Source: Zygnema cylindricum (lineage: Eukaryota; Streptophyta; Zygnematophyceae; Zygnematales; Zygnemataceae). Taken from it: DNA of 64,000 nucleotides. Both the position numbers and the translations under genes were made by a program. The stretch lies in contig JBBHKE010000836.1 of assembly GCA_037447655.1 (NCBI GenBank), forward strand, positions 372,001 through 436,000, in the 5' to 3' direction. Shown here in pieces: positions 21,657 through 33,821 of the stretch; position 1 is the first letter of the stretch, and each line of letters opens with the position of its first letter. The notes under the pieces were generated by a model that was not told where the DNA came from, did no database searches, and saw only the letters and a list, made by a program, of their open reading frames with translations.

Positions 21657-23055
21657 GTTTGTTGACGTTGCACCACGTGGCAAGCACTCTGTTGGCCTCG
21701 CAATTGGATTACGTGTCCGATTACGGTCGCGACATGCACGTTGCTAACTTGACGTCTTTATGACCTAGCATTTTGCTGAGGTGACAGGTTGTTATTTTGT
21801 TCCCCTGCTGATGTGGCATTTTGTCGACGTGAAACCCTGCTAGCACAACATTTGCTGATATGGCGTTTGTTCGCGTGTCATTTTACTAACTCAGTCACCT
21901 GTTGACGTGTCATTTAGTTGATGTGACAGTTTTAGACATGGTATTTCATGACGTTGCATGATGTTGACGTGGCGATTTACTGAGCCGGCGGTAAATAAAG
22001 TATGGACAAATTAATAAGGTACAAAAACATAATACAGAAATATAGTACATATATATAGTACATAATAAAGGTACCCCGTAATAGCGTAATAGTGTTACGG
22101 GACTAGGTCACGTAATTATCGTTTTGATGACATGAAAGTTTTCATTCATGGCATTTGCTGACGTGGCATGCTGATGACGTGGCGATCAGTGTACAAAAAT
22201 GTCGTGTATAAATGAAGTACGAAAACGTGAATAATGTACTAAATAAGGTACGAACAAGTTAATATGTACTAAATAAGGTACGAACAAGTTAACAGGGTAC
22301 AGAAACATGGTACGAAACTGTAGTACATATGTATTGTACGAAATAGTGGTACACCGTAATAGCGTAATATCTTTACGGAACTGTGATGGTAAGTATAGTA
22401 CAAAACGTACAAATGGTACGTAGATAGAGTACAGAAAAACAAATAGGGTAACCTTATACGAATTTTGAATAGGGTATTAAAATAGGGTACGTACACGTTA
22501 TTGGGGTTTGTAGGTAGCGTATGGAACTCCTTTACATAAATAGGGTACAACAACCTAAATAGAGTAACATAAAGAGAGTACTTCCAAATTAATATTGTAT
22601 AGCAACAGTGTACGAACTGTACTACATATATAGAGTACGGAATAGTGGTACACCGTGATACAGAATAGTTTTACGGGACTGCGTTACGTAAATATCGTTT
22701 TGGTGACCTGACAATATTTACACATGACATTTGCTGACGTGGCATGTTGTTGACATGGCGATCGGTAAATAGTGTACGGACAAAATCATAGGGGACGTAA
22801 ATAAGGTATGAAACTGTCGTATATAAATGAAGTACGAAAACGTGAATAATGTACGTAGTAAGGTACGGACAAATAATTAAGGTACAAAAACAGGGTACGG
22901 AGCTACAGTACATACATAGAGTACGGAATAATGGTACTCTGTAATAGAGTAATAGTTTAACGAATTTGTATCACGTAAATATTGTTTTGTCGACATGACA
23001 ATTTTTAGACATGACATTAGGTGAGGTGGCATGATGTCGACGTGGCGATCGGTAA
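21657..23055. repeat. GTAC-rich imperfect tandem repeat block
   Basis: No gene. Repeated phrases recur in the same order: 'gacgtggcatg.tgatgacgtggcgatc' (near 21,963, 22,160, 22,745, 23,035), 'gtacgaaaacgtgaataatgtac', 'ggtac-aaacagggtacgga' and 'tagtggtacaccgtaatagcgtaatagt'. Spacing between the 'gacgtggcgat' motifs is roughly 210, 585 and 290 bp, so units have gained or lost segments. Short ORFs inside are chance. Confidence 0.65.
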
Positions 23056-23750
23056 TGTAGAAATAAGTGATTTCTAAAGTATTTTCTAGGTCTAATAAGC
23101 AAAAAGAAAACAGGCTAGATAAGTTAGTTCAACCTGACTCCTAAACTCTCTCTCAAGTCCCTATACTTGTCGTAGTGACTGAACACTACGGAGAGAGATG
23201 GAGCCATGGCTGAGGGGAGGAGAAGGTAGGAAGATATAGGAGAGTAAGAGTGACAAAGTCACTCTTTACCAAAAAGGTGAGTTCGACAGGACTCGAACCT
23301 TTGATCGGCAGAGCTAGGCGTAGCCATCCACTGTAACCGCTTAGTCGAAGGAGATAGCTGGAGTATATAGGGTTTGATAGCTATTTAACTATGTCGCGGT
23401 ACAATAAGTCATTTAACTCATTATATGGACTTAGGGTAGGATAGTTAAAGTTGTACGATACCTCCTACGAAACAAATGTACCGGACATTTGTTTGAACGG
23501 GCCGATATTGAAAGTTGGTCTACATTGGACGACTCACATTCAAGCCGACATGGCGGCATGACTAATTTGGCGGTTTGCGGTTGTAACGTCACCGGATAAC
23601 ACGTGGCGCACTCTCACTGTTGAGCGAAATTCCCAAAGTGCATCAGAACAAGTGAGCAGTCAACAAGCGTTTGCCACTCAGCCACGTCGTACAATGATCG
23701 TACCGAAAGTACTGTGGCTTGTGTACCTTACTGAACCGTGCGTTTTTCGG
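23056..23750 (+). repeat. LTR fragment, C/D subfamily
   Basis: Starts TGTAGAAATAAGTG with 'tattttctaggtctaataag', then the C/D-type antisense tRNA-like block (box B GGTTCGAGTCC on the minus strand, 23,289-23,299), 'cctacgaaacaaatgta' and 'ataacacgtggcgc'. Homology fades near 23,750. No interior or second LTR. Confidence 0.65.
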
Positions 23751-23839
23751 GCTCTGTGAACCTGAGCTGTCGGTTTCGCGCACTTTTATGGATCCACGTC
23801 GCCCCCCCCATTATCATTTCGTTTGACGACGCGCCGCGC

Positions 23840-23960
23840 CGCGCGACCGTAAAAATGTATATATATGTTTAGGGTTTTTAATTATTTGTGTTTTTTTTAT
23901 TTAAAAAAAAAACACAAACACATAGTAAAAAACCCTAAACGTGTAAACCCTAACCAGATA
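23840..23960. repeat. AT-rich foldback with telomere-type TTTAGGG units
   Basis: GTTTAGGGTTTTT and TTTGTGTTTTTTTT are mirrored by AAAAAAAACACAAA and AAAAACCCTAAAC, giving an imperfect palindrome centred near 23,905. TTTAGGG is the plant telomere unit, but only single copies occur, so this is a telobox-bearing palindrome rather than an interstitial telomere. Confidence 0.55.
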
Positions 23961-24092
23961 CCCGATAGTATTTTGTAATGGTGAAACTTACGGCGCATTT
24001 AGCACGGTGAAATGAGGGTTCACAGGGTTCACCATACCAGGGAAACATGTAAAGAACCCTGTCTGTACAATACAGTGCTTTGATTGGCTAGG

Positions 24093-24630
24093 AAACATGG
24101 AGATACCAAATGTGAGGCTTGTTTTTTAGTTTAGAGCAGATGATCCTATCAGGCCATATTTCCCCCTTTATTTTTTCTTTGGTTAAGTGCTTGGTGTGGT
24201 TTTCGTTCTAATTTCAAAGAAATCTAAAATATTATGTCAAGATACGGATGATATGCTTGTGGACCAAAAACCATTCATCTTGTAAAGAAATGATAATGAT
24301 TCGCAAGGTATGATTGTTGGAGTATTGCACCGAAAAGAGCCCACAATTTTGAAATACTGCTTTCTAGCAATTCTAAACTGGAGCAGTTCTAGAAAGTGCA
24401 AGAGCAAGACTCGCACCAATATACTAACTTCGAGCTTTGGACATGAAAACAAACTATGTGGTATACATTATAGTTCAACACTAACATAAACGTCAAGGTC
24501 TAGGTAAAAAAACAGGTTAAAAGGAAAAGTTAGGTTAAAAAAATGATGCCCCAAAGTTTTTTATTTTTTTTTTGTCTTAAGAAACCAAAAAGGCCATATT
24601 TCTTTTCATCAAGAATTTTGGCTCCTTCCT
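24093..24630. repeat. Dispersed 0.5-kb repeat, copy 1
   Basis: Highly similar, in the same orientation, to 62,134-62,658 (shared 'aaatgtgaggcttgtt', 'gagcagatgatcc', 'gtattgcaccgaaaagagcc', 'ggtctaggtaaaaaaacagg'). Here it continues past 24,630 as 'cagtagacataaaaagc', whereas copy 2 ends in an A16 run next to the LINE. Non-coding. The rest of 23,961-25,131 shows no recognisable feature. Confidence 0.8.
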
Positions 24631-25131
24631 CAGTAGACATAAAAAGCTATCTAACTTCAAATTAAATCAAGAAGACAAACATAGCTGGAGCGGAGCAAAT
24701 AAACTATTTTGACGCACATCAATCTTGACTTTTCTTTTGTAGCATAAAAGAAATCTTCTAAATATCAAATGTACTCCACACTAAATTGCAATACTGTGAA
24801 ATTTAAAAATCGAGCCATCTACTTAACCATACAATAACTCAAAACTAACGATATTCCTCTCGTATACGAATAACTCAAAAGTTCAGTTTCCTTATGATAC
24901 TGAAAGAGTTTCGATCCAAAAATTGCTACCTACAAGCAAAAACAAAATGAAACAGCCACCTTATCCCGTATTTAACCATTTTGACCTCGATACTTCAATT
25001 TACCATGTCAACCAATGAACTAACGGATCTTGCAAAAAAGAGCCATAACAATACAACAAAAAAACTTCCTGTTGACCAAAATTTCAATCCTTTGGCAAAA
25101 AAGAAAAAAAGGAAGAAGACGAAGTTAAGTG

Positions 25132-28100
25132 TCACTTTGTAAATGTTGGTGGTATGGTCTCCGGTGTGAAGTACTCTTTTCGAAGTTCATCGGGGGAACA
25201 AAAACGAACCTAAAAAGCATAAAACACAACATTAGTTAACAAAAGCTAGGTAACAAAATGAACAAAACCGAATCCTCAACTTCAGAATATGAACAAGACT
25301 GTTTGACTTTAAAACTTAAACCTTTTGCTGAAATGGATTAAAATATATCTGAAAACGACGAGTCGAGGACACCTTTTAATCGTATTGGGCCATTTTTTCT
25401 AAGTTTAACTTAAACGTTAAAACCTGAGGAAAGACAAACAACTAAAGCCTGTTAATCCCACAAAAAGAAAGAACATAACATGTAACCGGCCTCTGTTAGA
25501 AGTAAAAACCTAATTTGTCAAATGTTTTCCTACCCAAAACCATAAAATAGTGTTAACAACATTTGAGGAATCCGACAACAAACTGCCATATACAATTTAT
25601 TTTGATTCAGCATTTTCCCTAATAGTTAACTTACAAAAACATCGAGAAACAATGGTATTAGTTAGTTACTAATTAAGTGGCATTGTAACCTGTGCATATT
25701 GTGTTCGTTTGGACAAAACTAAAACCGTTAAAACGGATGGCCGTATTCTCCACTTCCCAAACATCAATTAATATTTTTTACCATTCCCTCCTCCAAAGTG
25801 GCGAAGTAAAACATATTTTTTTCCTCAATTCTTGTTCTTTCACTTTCCCTCAATTCTCGTTTATGACAGTTGTGATCATAGTTAGAATGACCAAAATCAT
25901 CAAAGCGTCCACCACCAGTAGTGTGGGCCATACTAATTTCACAATGTAGTAATTTGAATAGTTGAAATTTCAACCACTTTCCAATTTACAGTGCCCCAAA
26001 CTGGTTTCCGAACCCCCCACCGCAAATTGAGTAATTCTCAAATGGAACATTCTCATCACTATTTGGCCACAATATTTAGTTAACCACACCACAGTTAGTT
26101 AACCCACAGTAATTTTGGTAGATGGTGAACAATCAGAACTTAAACCCAAGAGTCAGAAAGTAATCCACGAAATAAAGTGTTCCATTTGAACATGGTAAAC
26201 AAGCTTGAATATAAAATCGATTAAGAAACAATCAATTCTGTAAGAAGCTTTTGCACCCAAGTTTTGGAGGCGAAACTACTATGTATTATTTGTCAGGAAG
26301 TAAAACCCGAATTTCATCATCCTTTTCGATTTTGGAGGTATTGAAATCAAGGTCACAGCCCTCCACCTGTCTTTAGCATAAAACGAAAAGCGGAACAGAA
26401 AATACATGGAAGCTCCGTTCCATCTTAAACCCAAGACAGAAGGACAGACGGTGAAATTCAGTTTAAAGAAAATCTAGGTCTTCCAGCTATCGAAAAGGTC
26501 AAAAAAGTCAAGAAAAGTCAAAAGCCGAGAATTGAGCATAAACATGTTTTGATGCTCCGCGTCACATAGGGCAATCCTTAGCGAGTATTTTTTATTAATA
26601 TCTCAGAAGCAAAAATAAAACTAAGATGTCTCAGATTTTTGGTTGAAATAACTTAAATACCGTTATAAACAAAAGAATTCGCAATAGAGTAACAAATCGA
26701 TGAATAAAATATCATTCACTGATATCAGTATTTGGGTAATAGATAGTGTAAATTTCAAATTATAATCCATACCACTTGTTCAAGGTTGAATAATGTTGTG
26801 GTGTTGTTAACTACTATAATAAGTATTACAAACAGTGTTATGATGTTTAGTGAGAAAGCAGATGACTCCAAATGTTAACAATGAAAAATAAATAACAATA
26901 ATTTTCTCTTTTTCCCTATATGTGCCTCTTGTTATGTTTTTTGATAAAATAAAGACCATGGTACTTTCTCTTTTTTGAGATTTTTGTACTAACCGCTAAC
27001 ATAGACAAAAACAGAAATAACAATAAATGCAGTGAAAATAACAAATTTCAAAAATCAACATGCGGCAAATTTTTATAACAGAACGGAACTCAAAAAAACC
27101 GTAAACGGAATTCAACGAAGGTAAACAAATATACATAATGAAGATAATGAAGGGAAACGACAACAAATGGGGTATAGTTGAGAGAGATTTACCAAACTCG
27201 AATACGATTTTAAGATGGGTTTTACGAGGGTCCAGCCGGCTCGAAAAATGGGGGGAGCATCTACAAAAAGTACATGTCCCAACCTTTTCGGATAGTAGTT
27301 GAAAAATACGTCTATCTGCAAAAACAAAAACCATTTCAAAGGAAAAAAGGAAACTTCAGAAACATGACAAACTTTAAACTAAAAAAAAAACACCTAATTT
27401 TGGGTTTCGGAAAGTTTTAACGACAATTATTAGTGGGGAACCACACCATCTCTCTACCAGAATAGTAAACAAAAAATAGGTTCGGTTTGCATGTAAAAGT
27501 TACTTAAGATTTGATAAAACATTTGTTTCAATTTTAAATGAGGTTTAGTCTCTCTATCCTCATCTAGAATACTGGTACATGAAATGGTGTGGATTGGCAT
27601 TAGAGGGTGCGATAACAGGTCCAAGACGAGTCTGTGGGATTCTTAGGGTTTTTTAGGGTTTTTTAAGGGTTTTTCAGGGGTTTTTAGGGTTTTTTAACAC
27701 TAAAAACTGATGGTAGCGGTATCGGTAAAACCCTAAAATGAAAAAAAAAAGTACGTATGGACTCACAAGCAGTCTCACTTCACCCTAATCCATTTCAGAT
27801 TTTAAGACCTGGGAAACGACAAAAAAAAAAACGGAAAGGGGAGTTGAGAATATCATCCATTTTAGTTATTCTAATGAAGTTCATTTAGTTCCTTCGGAAA
27901 AACAAAAAACATTGTGACCTATCATACTGACAAGCAATCATCTCCTCCTCTCCCCCTCCCCCCCTAAGCTACACAATGCCATCCACAATAAACTCTAAAC
28001 CATATGCAACCATAAATTACTGCCATTTTCCTCCTCCTCCTCCTCCTCCCTCGCCCTCAGCCTCGCCCTCCCTCAACCTCCCCCGCCTTCCCTTCTCGCC

Positions 28101-30074
28101 CTCCTCCCTCCTCGCCCTCTCCCTTCCCCCTCCCCCTCCCCCTTCCCCTCCCTGTCCTCGTCTCCCTCCCCCCTCCCCCCTCCTGCATCCCCCTTCCCCT
28201 CATTAATATTATAATTATGCTTATATATCCATATCATCATCATTATCATTATTTCTTTGAGTAGCCTCCACACTCACAAAAAAGTGGACAAATTTCCAAT
28301 CCGTGTTCTTCCTTGTGAAGCCTCGAAGGTCAAAAATTCCCAAAACTTTATCCTGCCCGGCGGGCAGCCTGGAAATTGCTCGCTCCAGCAGAAAAAGACA
28401 AAGTTGGTAGGTCGCCATATTGTCCTCCTGCCCAATCAAAACTTGCCACGTCAGCGATGCATGCCAGATGCTACGCTGACATCATCATTGCCATAGCTGC
28501 GACATCAGCTGTGATGTGACAACACATCACACTTTTACTTTTCTTTCTCAGTTTTTTTTTTGGAGAGGGGAGAGAGAGAGAGGGGAGAGGGAGAGAGAGG
28601 ATCTGGAATATGAGTTCGAAAATTTCAGGAACTATTTGCTTTTCTCGGTTCGTTGATCAAGATTTATCGAGTCTATTGTCCACACAAGTTCATTCCAGAA
28701 AACAACAAAAAGCAAAAAGAGCAAAACAAAACAAAACAAAACTTCCAAAATCATAAAATAAACATTGACATAAGATAATAGCAAAAATTAACAAAAAGTC
28801 AATACCACCCACAATAGTAATAAACTCTTAAAATTAAAAAACGTGTAATGCCTTTCGAAACATGTACCATAAGAGGGCAAAAAAAGATCAAAAAAACTGA
28901 CAGAGAATAAGATTCCATCCCAGGGTAATAACACGAGAGAAATTTACCATAAGAGGGCAAAAAAAGAACAAAAAAACTGACAGAGAATAAGATTCCATCC
29001 CAGGGTAATAACACGAGAGAAATTTACCAGCAAGTTGAGGCTGAATGGTAAAGTTTTATGAGTAACCATATGAACAATAACTCAAAAAATTGTACGAAAC
29101 TGTACGATTTACCTTCGAAACTAAGGTAAAACTTCAACAATGTGCCATATAATATTATAATATTACCTTCCACAATGTACCATATAATCCTACAAATCAG
29201 TCACCTCCTGAAACCGTCTCGCGAAGTTTCCAAAACTAGAACCCGAACAATGTCTTTACAAACATATATAACAGAGAAAAGAAAGAAAAAAAAAAAAACA
29301 GATCAGCCACCTCCGGAAAGTGTTTGGCGGCTGTCACGACGATGACCTGTCGCCCCATTTTGTCTGTTTCTGAGTGCAGATACGCCTTCCCAGTCTCCGC
29401 CTGGGCCGCCACCTGGCGCTCCGTCAGAGCCGACACCTGGAACTGCTCCAGCCACGTCTGCTCGCCAGCTGGCAGTCAAAGAAAAAAGGGGAGAGAGGGG
29501 GGGGAGAGAGAGAGGGAGGGAGAGGGGGAGAGAGATAGAGAGGGGGGGAGAGATAGGGAGGGAGGAAAAGGAGAGGGGAGGGAGAGAGAGGAGGGGGAGA
29601 GAGAGGGAGGGCAATAGAAGGGGGCAACGAGTGGAGAAGAAGAGGATAGGACAGGGAAGAGAGGAGAAGCCACATGGTGGCCAGTGATAATACACGCTAT
29701 TGATAATAATATACATTACTACAATAAATACACATAATAACGATTATGCACATTATTAATACACATTATTGGACACAATCAAGATCCCCTGGGAAATTGG
29801 TTTGGTCCCATTTCTTCTTTTTTTTATCTAATTTATACTTTTCTCTTTCAATGGTGGACCAGCAATGGCCATGTTCTCCATCCACTCTAATTGTGGTAAG
29901 AGGGGCCGTGCAGACTTGCCCATGACACCTAGTAATTGGTTTCAGTTTGGGAATAGTGTCAGTTTCAATCGGTGTGGACTGAAAATTAGTGTGGATGCAC
30001 CAGTGCGAAGATCAGAATTTTTCTGGAGTGAAGGGCTTTAGTTTCAGAAATTGCACCCACAATATTAATTGTGC

Positions 30075-30141
<67 letters not shown>

Positions 30142-33100
30142 TATATATATATATATATATTACATATATATTTATATATATTATATATATAATATATATA
30201 TATATTACATATATATATATATTATATATATATGCATATATATTTTCGACTCTAACTAATGCTTCCTTTTACAATTTTCAAGTTTTTTTAAATGTATTAC
30301 TTTAAAATAACATAAGACAATATGATCAATACTAATACAGGTGAACAGACAGGTCACACTACTTGTGGTGAACTGCTGTGAGGAAAAAACAAAAAAGACC
30401 AGGGAATGTACTAAATTCCACATTGGTCCTCGACTTCCCAACACCAAAAATTAAGAAAGAAAAACTTGAATTCAAATGTATGTAAGAGAAGCTAGTTCAC
30501 ACTCTTCCCTCTCATCTGCACTCAGTCTGATAAGTTCATTTTAATTTTTCATTTTGATAAGATCCTTTTGATAGTTTTCTATTTTAACCATTAACTCTGT
30601 TTACTGTGCCTGCCGAAGTACCGAGCTATTGTTCTTTTTCATTTTTATTGTACCTTCATATTTGAGTGAGTTTTTCAAATTCGATTCTTATGTTCTTCAA
30701 CTTGACAGATGACACTAAACCAAGTCATGAGAAAAAAAAAAAAAAAAAACTCTATAAAACGGATAATGCACTAGACCATAAATCGCTATAAGAGCAAGAA
30801 ATAATTAGTATGATTGGTAAGTAGTGGTTTTTTAATGTTAATAATACTAAATCCTTTACGAATGAAGTGGAGAATCCTAAAATGCTTAAAGAATTAGCGT
30901 CTATTTACGCTATTTCATGTTCAGAGGCCAAAAACAACCGGGGAGGAATTAATGAATTAAAGCTAACAGAGATTTACGGTATACTAAAATTGGGATACAA
31001 TTGGGATACAATTGCTTTCGCCACTTTGTTTACGGCATCTTCCACTTTGTATTTTCGATCTTTCAAGAACCACAGCAGAAGAGACGAATCGTCCCGTCCG
31101 TTTCGACCAATGGGAAGCTCCGGGTTCTGAGTTGCCAGCTGGACTTTCATTTCCTCCACCATCTGAATGAAAAAAAGAATGAAAGAGGAAATGAAAAAAG
31201 AAAGAAAGACAAAAAAACGCAATGAGAAATGAAAGATAAAAAGGAAAAAGAATGAATGACAAATGAAAAAAAAAAAAAAAAAATGACCCGAGAGAAGACC
31301 AACGAACTGAATGCTCAAATTTTCGATGTTGAACGCGTGAAAAAAGAAGATGCGGAAAGGATTGTTTTCTTTAGGGAGGGGGAATTGTGGACCAGATGTA
31401 GTGTGGATTGAGAAGAAGGGGAAACAGTTTTTTCTGGTACATGCATATAAGAAATTGAGAAGTGGGTCTTTTAAAGGTTTTTTAAATAATAATTAGTTTT
31501 GTTTCGATGACATAAAAAAGAACGGAACACATGAAAGAGGAAGAATAGATAAAATACAAAATGAAAGCAAATCCAAATTACAACAATAAACAAGAATTAC
31601 TGACTGGAAGATGCTTAATTTGACATAGAACATTCAAAAATTGACATTTAAGATTAAAAACAAAAAAGAAAGACAGAAAAAAACTAGAAAACAGAAGGAA
31701 AAAATGTAATGTTTTGAATCAATGAACTAAAGAAAAGATGGAAAAAGACAAACTACACCGCATCGTCACTATTAGAGTTAGTGAGTTATTAGTGTTAACA
31801 TTATATTAAACTCAACCACACAAAATCATGTTATGAAAAGTGGCTGATTATGGGGCACTTTACTAATGATATTATCAACACTAATTTATCGTTTTGGGTC
31901 AAAACAAGGCTCACTAGAATTAGAGTGGTTCCTTCTAAAATTGCGAAATGGGCACTCAAATTTCACCTATTGCTGTGGGAACTGGGAAAAAGAGAAAGGA
32001 AAATTGTGCTTGTGTTGAATGACTGAAACGACAAAGAAAAGATGGGAAAAAAGAGAACTAATTGATTTCACCTTCTGCTGTTCCTCGACATCGGGCAGCG
32101 TCGAAACTGCGATTTGGGCAGCCAAAATTTTGACACTCTTTTTTTTTCGATTCTGACCGGGGAGACAGTACACCGCCGAGTGCAAGGCTGCTCCTTATTG
32201 GACCAAAAAAAAAAAAAGTCCACGCTATTTAAGATTAGGTTTTATGCACTAAAAAGCAAACAGAAAAAAATACCACACTATTGAGATTTGTTTTTATTGA
32301 ACTAGGAAAAAAGATGGGAATTAGTGATGCGTAGAAGAGAGTTCTGAGAATATTGTTTGTTTGGGTCTAAGAGGGAGGGAGAGAGGAGGGGGGAGCGGGA
32401 GGCGGAGGGGGGGGGGGGGGGGAGGGGGAGCGGGAGAGGCGGAGGGGGAGGGGAGAGGGAGAGGGGAGGGGGAGAGGGGAGGGAAGGCAGGGAGAGGGAG
32501 AGGAGAATAAGATAGAGAGGTGGGGGAGGGAGGCAGAGAGAGAATGGAGAGGGGTAAAGGAGTGGCAGAGGAGAGCCAGGAGGTGAGAGGGGAGGGAGAG
32601 GGAAGGATAGGAAAGAGAGGTGGGAAATGGAGGAGGAGAGAGGGAGGGGGCAGGGATGAGAGGGAAGGATACCAAAGAGGGGGAGGAAATGGAGGAGGTG
32701 GAGTGATGGACAGAAAAAATGCACGAAATATACGAACATTTTATGGTAATGCCATGCTTACAGTGCGTATTTTATATTTTGTGTGTACTTTCATCCGTAC
32801 CAAGTTTGAAACAGAGCGTACTTTTTGCCGAAACCGTTACTCCAAACCAAAAACAATGAAAGAGAGGGGAGTGAATGGGGGCATAAAGGGACGGAGGGAG
32901 GGACGGAGGAAGAGAGAGGGAGAAGGAGAGGGGGCGAGGGAGAGAGCAGGGGAGGGAGGGGGAGAGAGAGAGATAGAGGGGGGGGGGGGAACACAGAGAG
33001 AGAGAGAGGGCATACTAATTTATAAAATTAGTCACATACAGTGCACCTTATTTCCCTGTAAAAGTTAGTGAATTATTAGTTTTTAAGTGGACTGATCTAA

Positions 33101-33821
33101 ATAGTGTTACTACCACTAATTTGTGATTTTAGACAGAGTTAATAACTCTCATAGGTATGAGCAGTTTAGTGGCACAAAAGGATTTTTTTTCCTGCGGCAC
33201 TCGATTTGTACCACATAGAGTTTGTATGACGTTGACAGTTCGTATGAAGTACAAAAAGTACAAAAAGTACAATAGCATTCTAGGTCTATGGAGAGAGTGG
33301 AGAGAAAGGGAAAATGGTAGAAGAGAAGCAGCGGCACGGAGTTGAGTAAAAGGGGAGGAGGAGAGGTGAAGAAGGTGGGAGGAGAGGAGGGAGAGGCAGC
33401 AAATCTCCTCCAATGGGCGTGCCACCAGCTGGAGGAGAGAGAGACGCATGAGAAATACGTACGGAAGAGGAGAGGAGGGAGAAGAGGCGAGGGACAGAGA
33501 AGAGTAGGAGTTAGGGAGAGGGCGAGAGAGAACCAGCTGGGTTGCGGGAGAAGGTTAAGAGAGGAGAGAGGAGAGAGGAGAGAAGAGAGAAGAGAGAAGA
33601 GAGAAGAGACAGGAGGAGAGAGGAGGGAGAAAGAAAGCCAACACGTGTGAGCTGATGTGCTCTCTTATTTGCTTACGTCTCCATGACTCAACTCCAGCGC
33701 ATACACCCGAGAATGCCACGTGTGCGGGAAACCGACATCCGCGACTTCCAGGGCACTGGTCCAAAACATTCGAGACGGAGCTCACACGTGTGGACGTGGA
33801 GAGGCCAGCCATGGCCGCCAT
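25132..33821 (-). CDS. CPSFL1: CRAL-TRIO (SEC14-like) protein, predicted plastid-targeted; CPSFL1-like
   Basis: Seven exons, spliced 5'->3' on the minus strand: 33,821-33,677; 32,187-32,072; 31,162-31,010; 29,457-29,311; 28,427-28,278; 27,315-27,193; 25,209-25,132 (stop). All introns are GT-AG and the phases join, giving 303 residues. Residues 1 to about 48 are Ser/Ala/Arg-rich and acid-poor like a chloroplast transit peptide. The SEC14 N-terminal helix region follows ([14 protein letters not shown], 111-124). The lipid-binding CRAL-TRIO fold includes TGKAYLH (160-166), GRQVIVV (173-179), IFDLRGF (218-224), NYYPKRLG (243-250), VDAPPIF (255-261) and a C-terminal [11 protein letters not shown] (288-298). 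This pattern and length match plant CPSFL1, a chloroplast SEC14-like protein linked to phosphoinositide binding and thylakoid membrane formation. Uncertain points: exon 4 could start 3 bases earlier (29,460), and the ATG at 33,821 is chosen as the upstream one of two close ATGs (MAAMAG). Other plastid CRAL-TRIO paralogues cannot be excluded. Confidence 0.88.
27640..27720. repeat. Degenerate TTTAGGG-like run
   Basis: Five or six irregular TTTTAGGG/TTTAAGGG units with extra T and G inserted, inside intron 5 of the CPSFL1-like gene. It resembles degraded plant telomeric repeat. A reverse-complement-like stretch (AAACCCTTAAAAACCCTAAGC) occurs near 44,910-44,935. Confidence 0.45.
28026..28200. repeat. 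Pyrimidine-rich (CCT/CCTCC) tract
   Basis: About 175 bases almost purely C and T on the plus strand, within intron 5 of the CPSFL1-like gene. ORFs read from it (Pro/Ser-rich on +, Glu/Gly/Arg-rich on -) are artefacts of composition. Confidence 0.85.
28866..29025. repeat. 80-bp perfect-register tandem duplication
   Basis: Two adjacent copies (28,866-28,945 and 28,946-29,025), nearly identical, containing 'ccataagagggcaaaaaaag' and 'cagggtaataacacgagag'. Lies in intron 4 of the CPSFL1-like gene. Recent by sequence identity. Confidence 0.85.
29485..29640. repeat. Purine-rich (GA/GGGA) tract
   Basis: About 155 bases nearly free of C and T on the plus strand, directly upstream (in gene sense) of exon 4 of the CPSFL1-like gene. 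In the transcript it reads as a long polypyrimidine tract leading into the 3' splice site near 29,458. Confidence 0.85.
30079..30245. repeat. (TA)n microsatellite
   Basis: Pure and then slightly interrupted TA dinucleotides with a few 'taca' and 'gcat' breaks. In intron 3 of the CPSFL1-like gene. Confidence 0.95.
32364..33640. repeat. Cluster of purine-rich tracts in intron 1
   Basis: Three GA/GGA-rich runs (about 32,364-32,730, 32,868-33,010, 33,340-33,640) separated by ordinary AT-rich sequence, all purine on the plus strand and so pyrimidine in the gene's transcript. Intron 1 of the CPSFL1-like gene. Long overlapping ORFs here are compositional artefacts. Confidence 0.85.

Noticed and set aside
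27640-27720. Interstitial telomere
   Set aside because: The TTTAGGG-like units are few, irregular and interrupted. Only resemblance can be claimed.
27976-28206. Proline/serine-rich protein
   Set aside because: It is a translation of a CCT-rich tract inside an intron of the CPSFL1-like gene.
30069-30305. Tyr/Ile repeat protein
   Set aside because: Translation of a (TA)n microsatellite.
32302-33068. Long ORFs on both strands (145 and 182 codons)
   Set aside because: They are products of GA-rich low complexity in intron 1, and both strands are open for the same reason.
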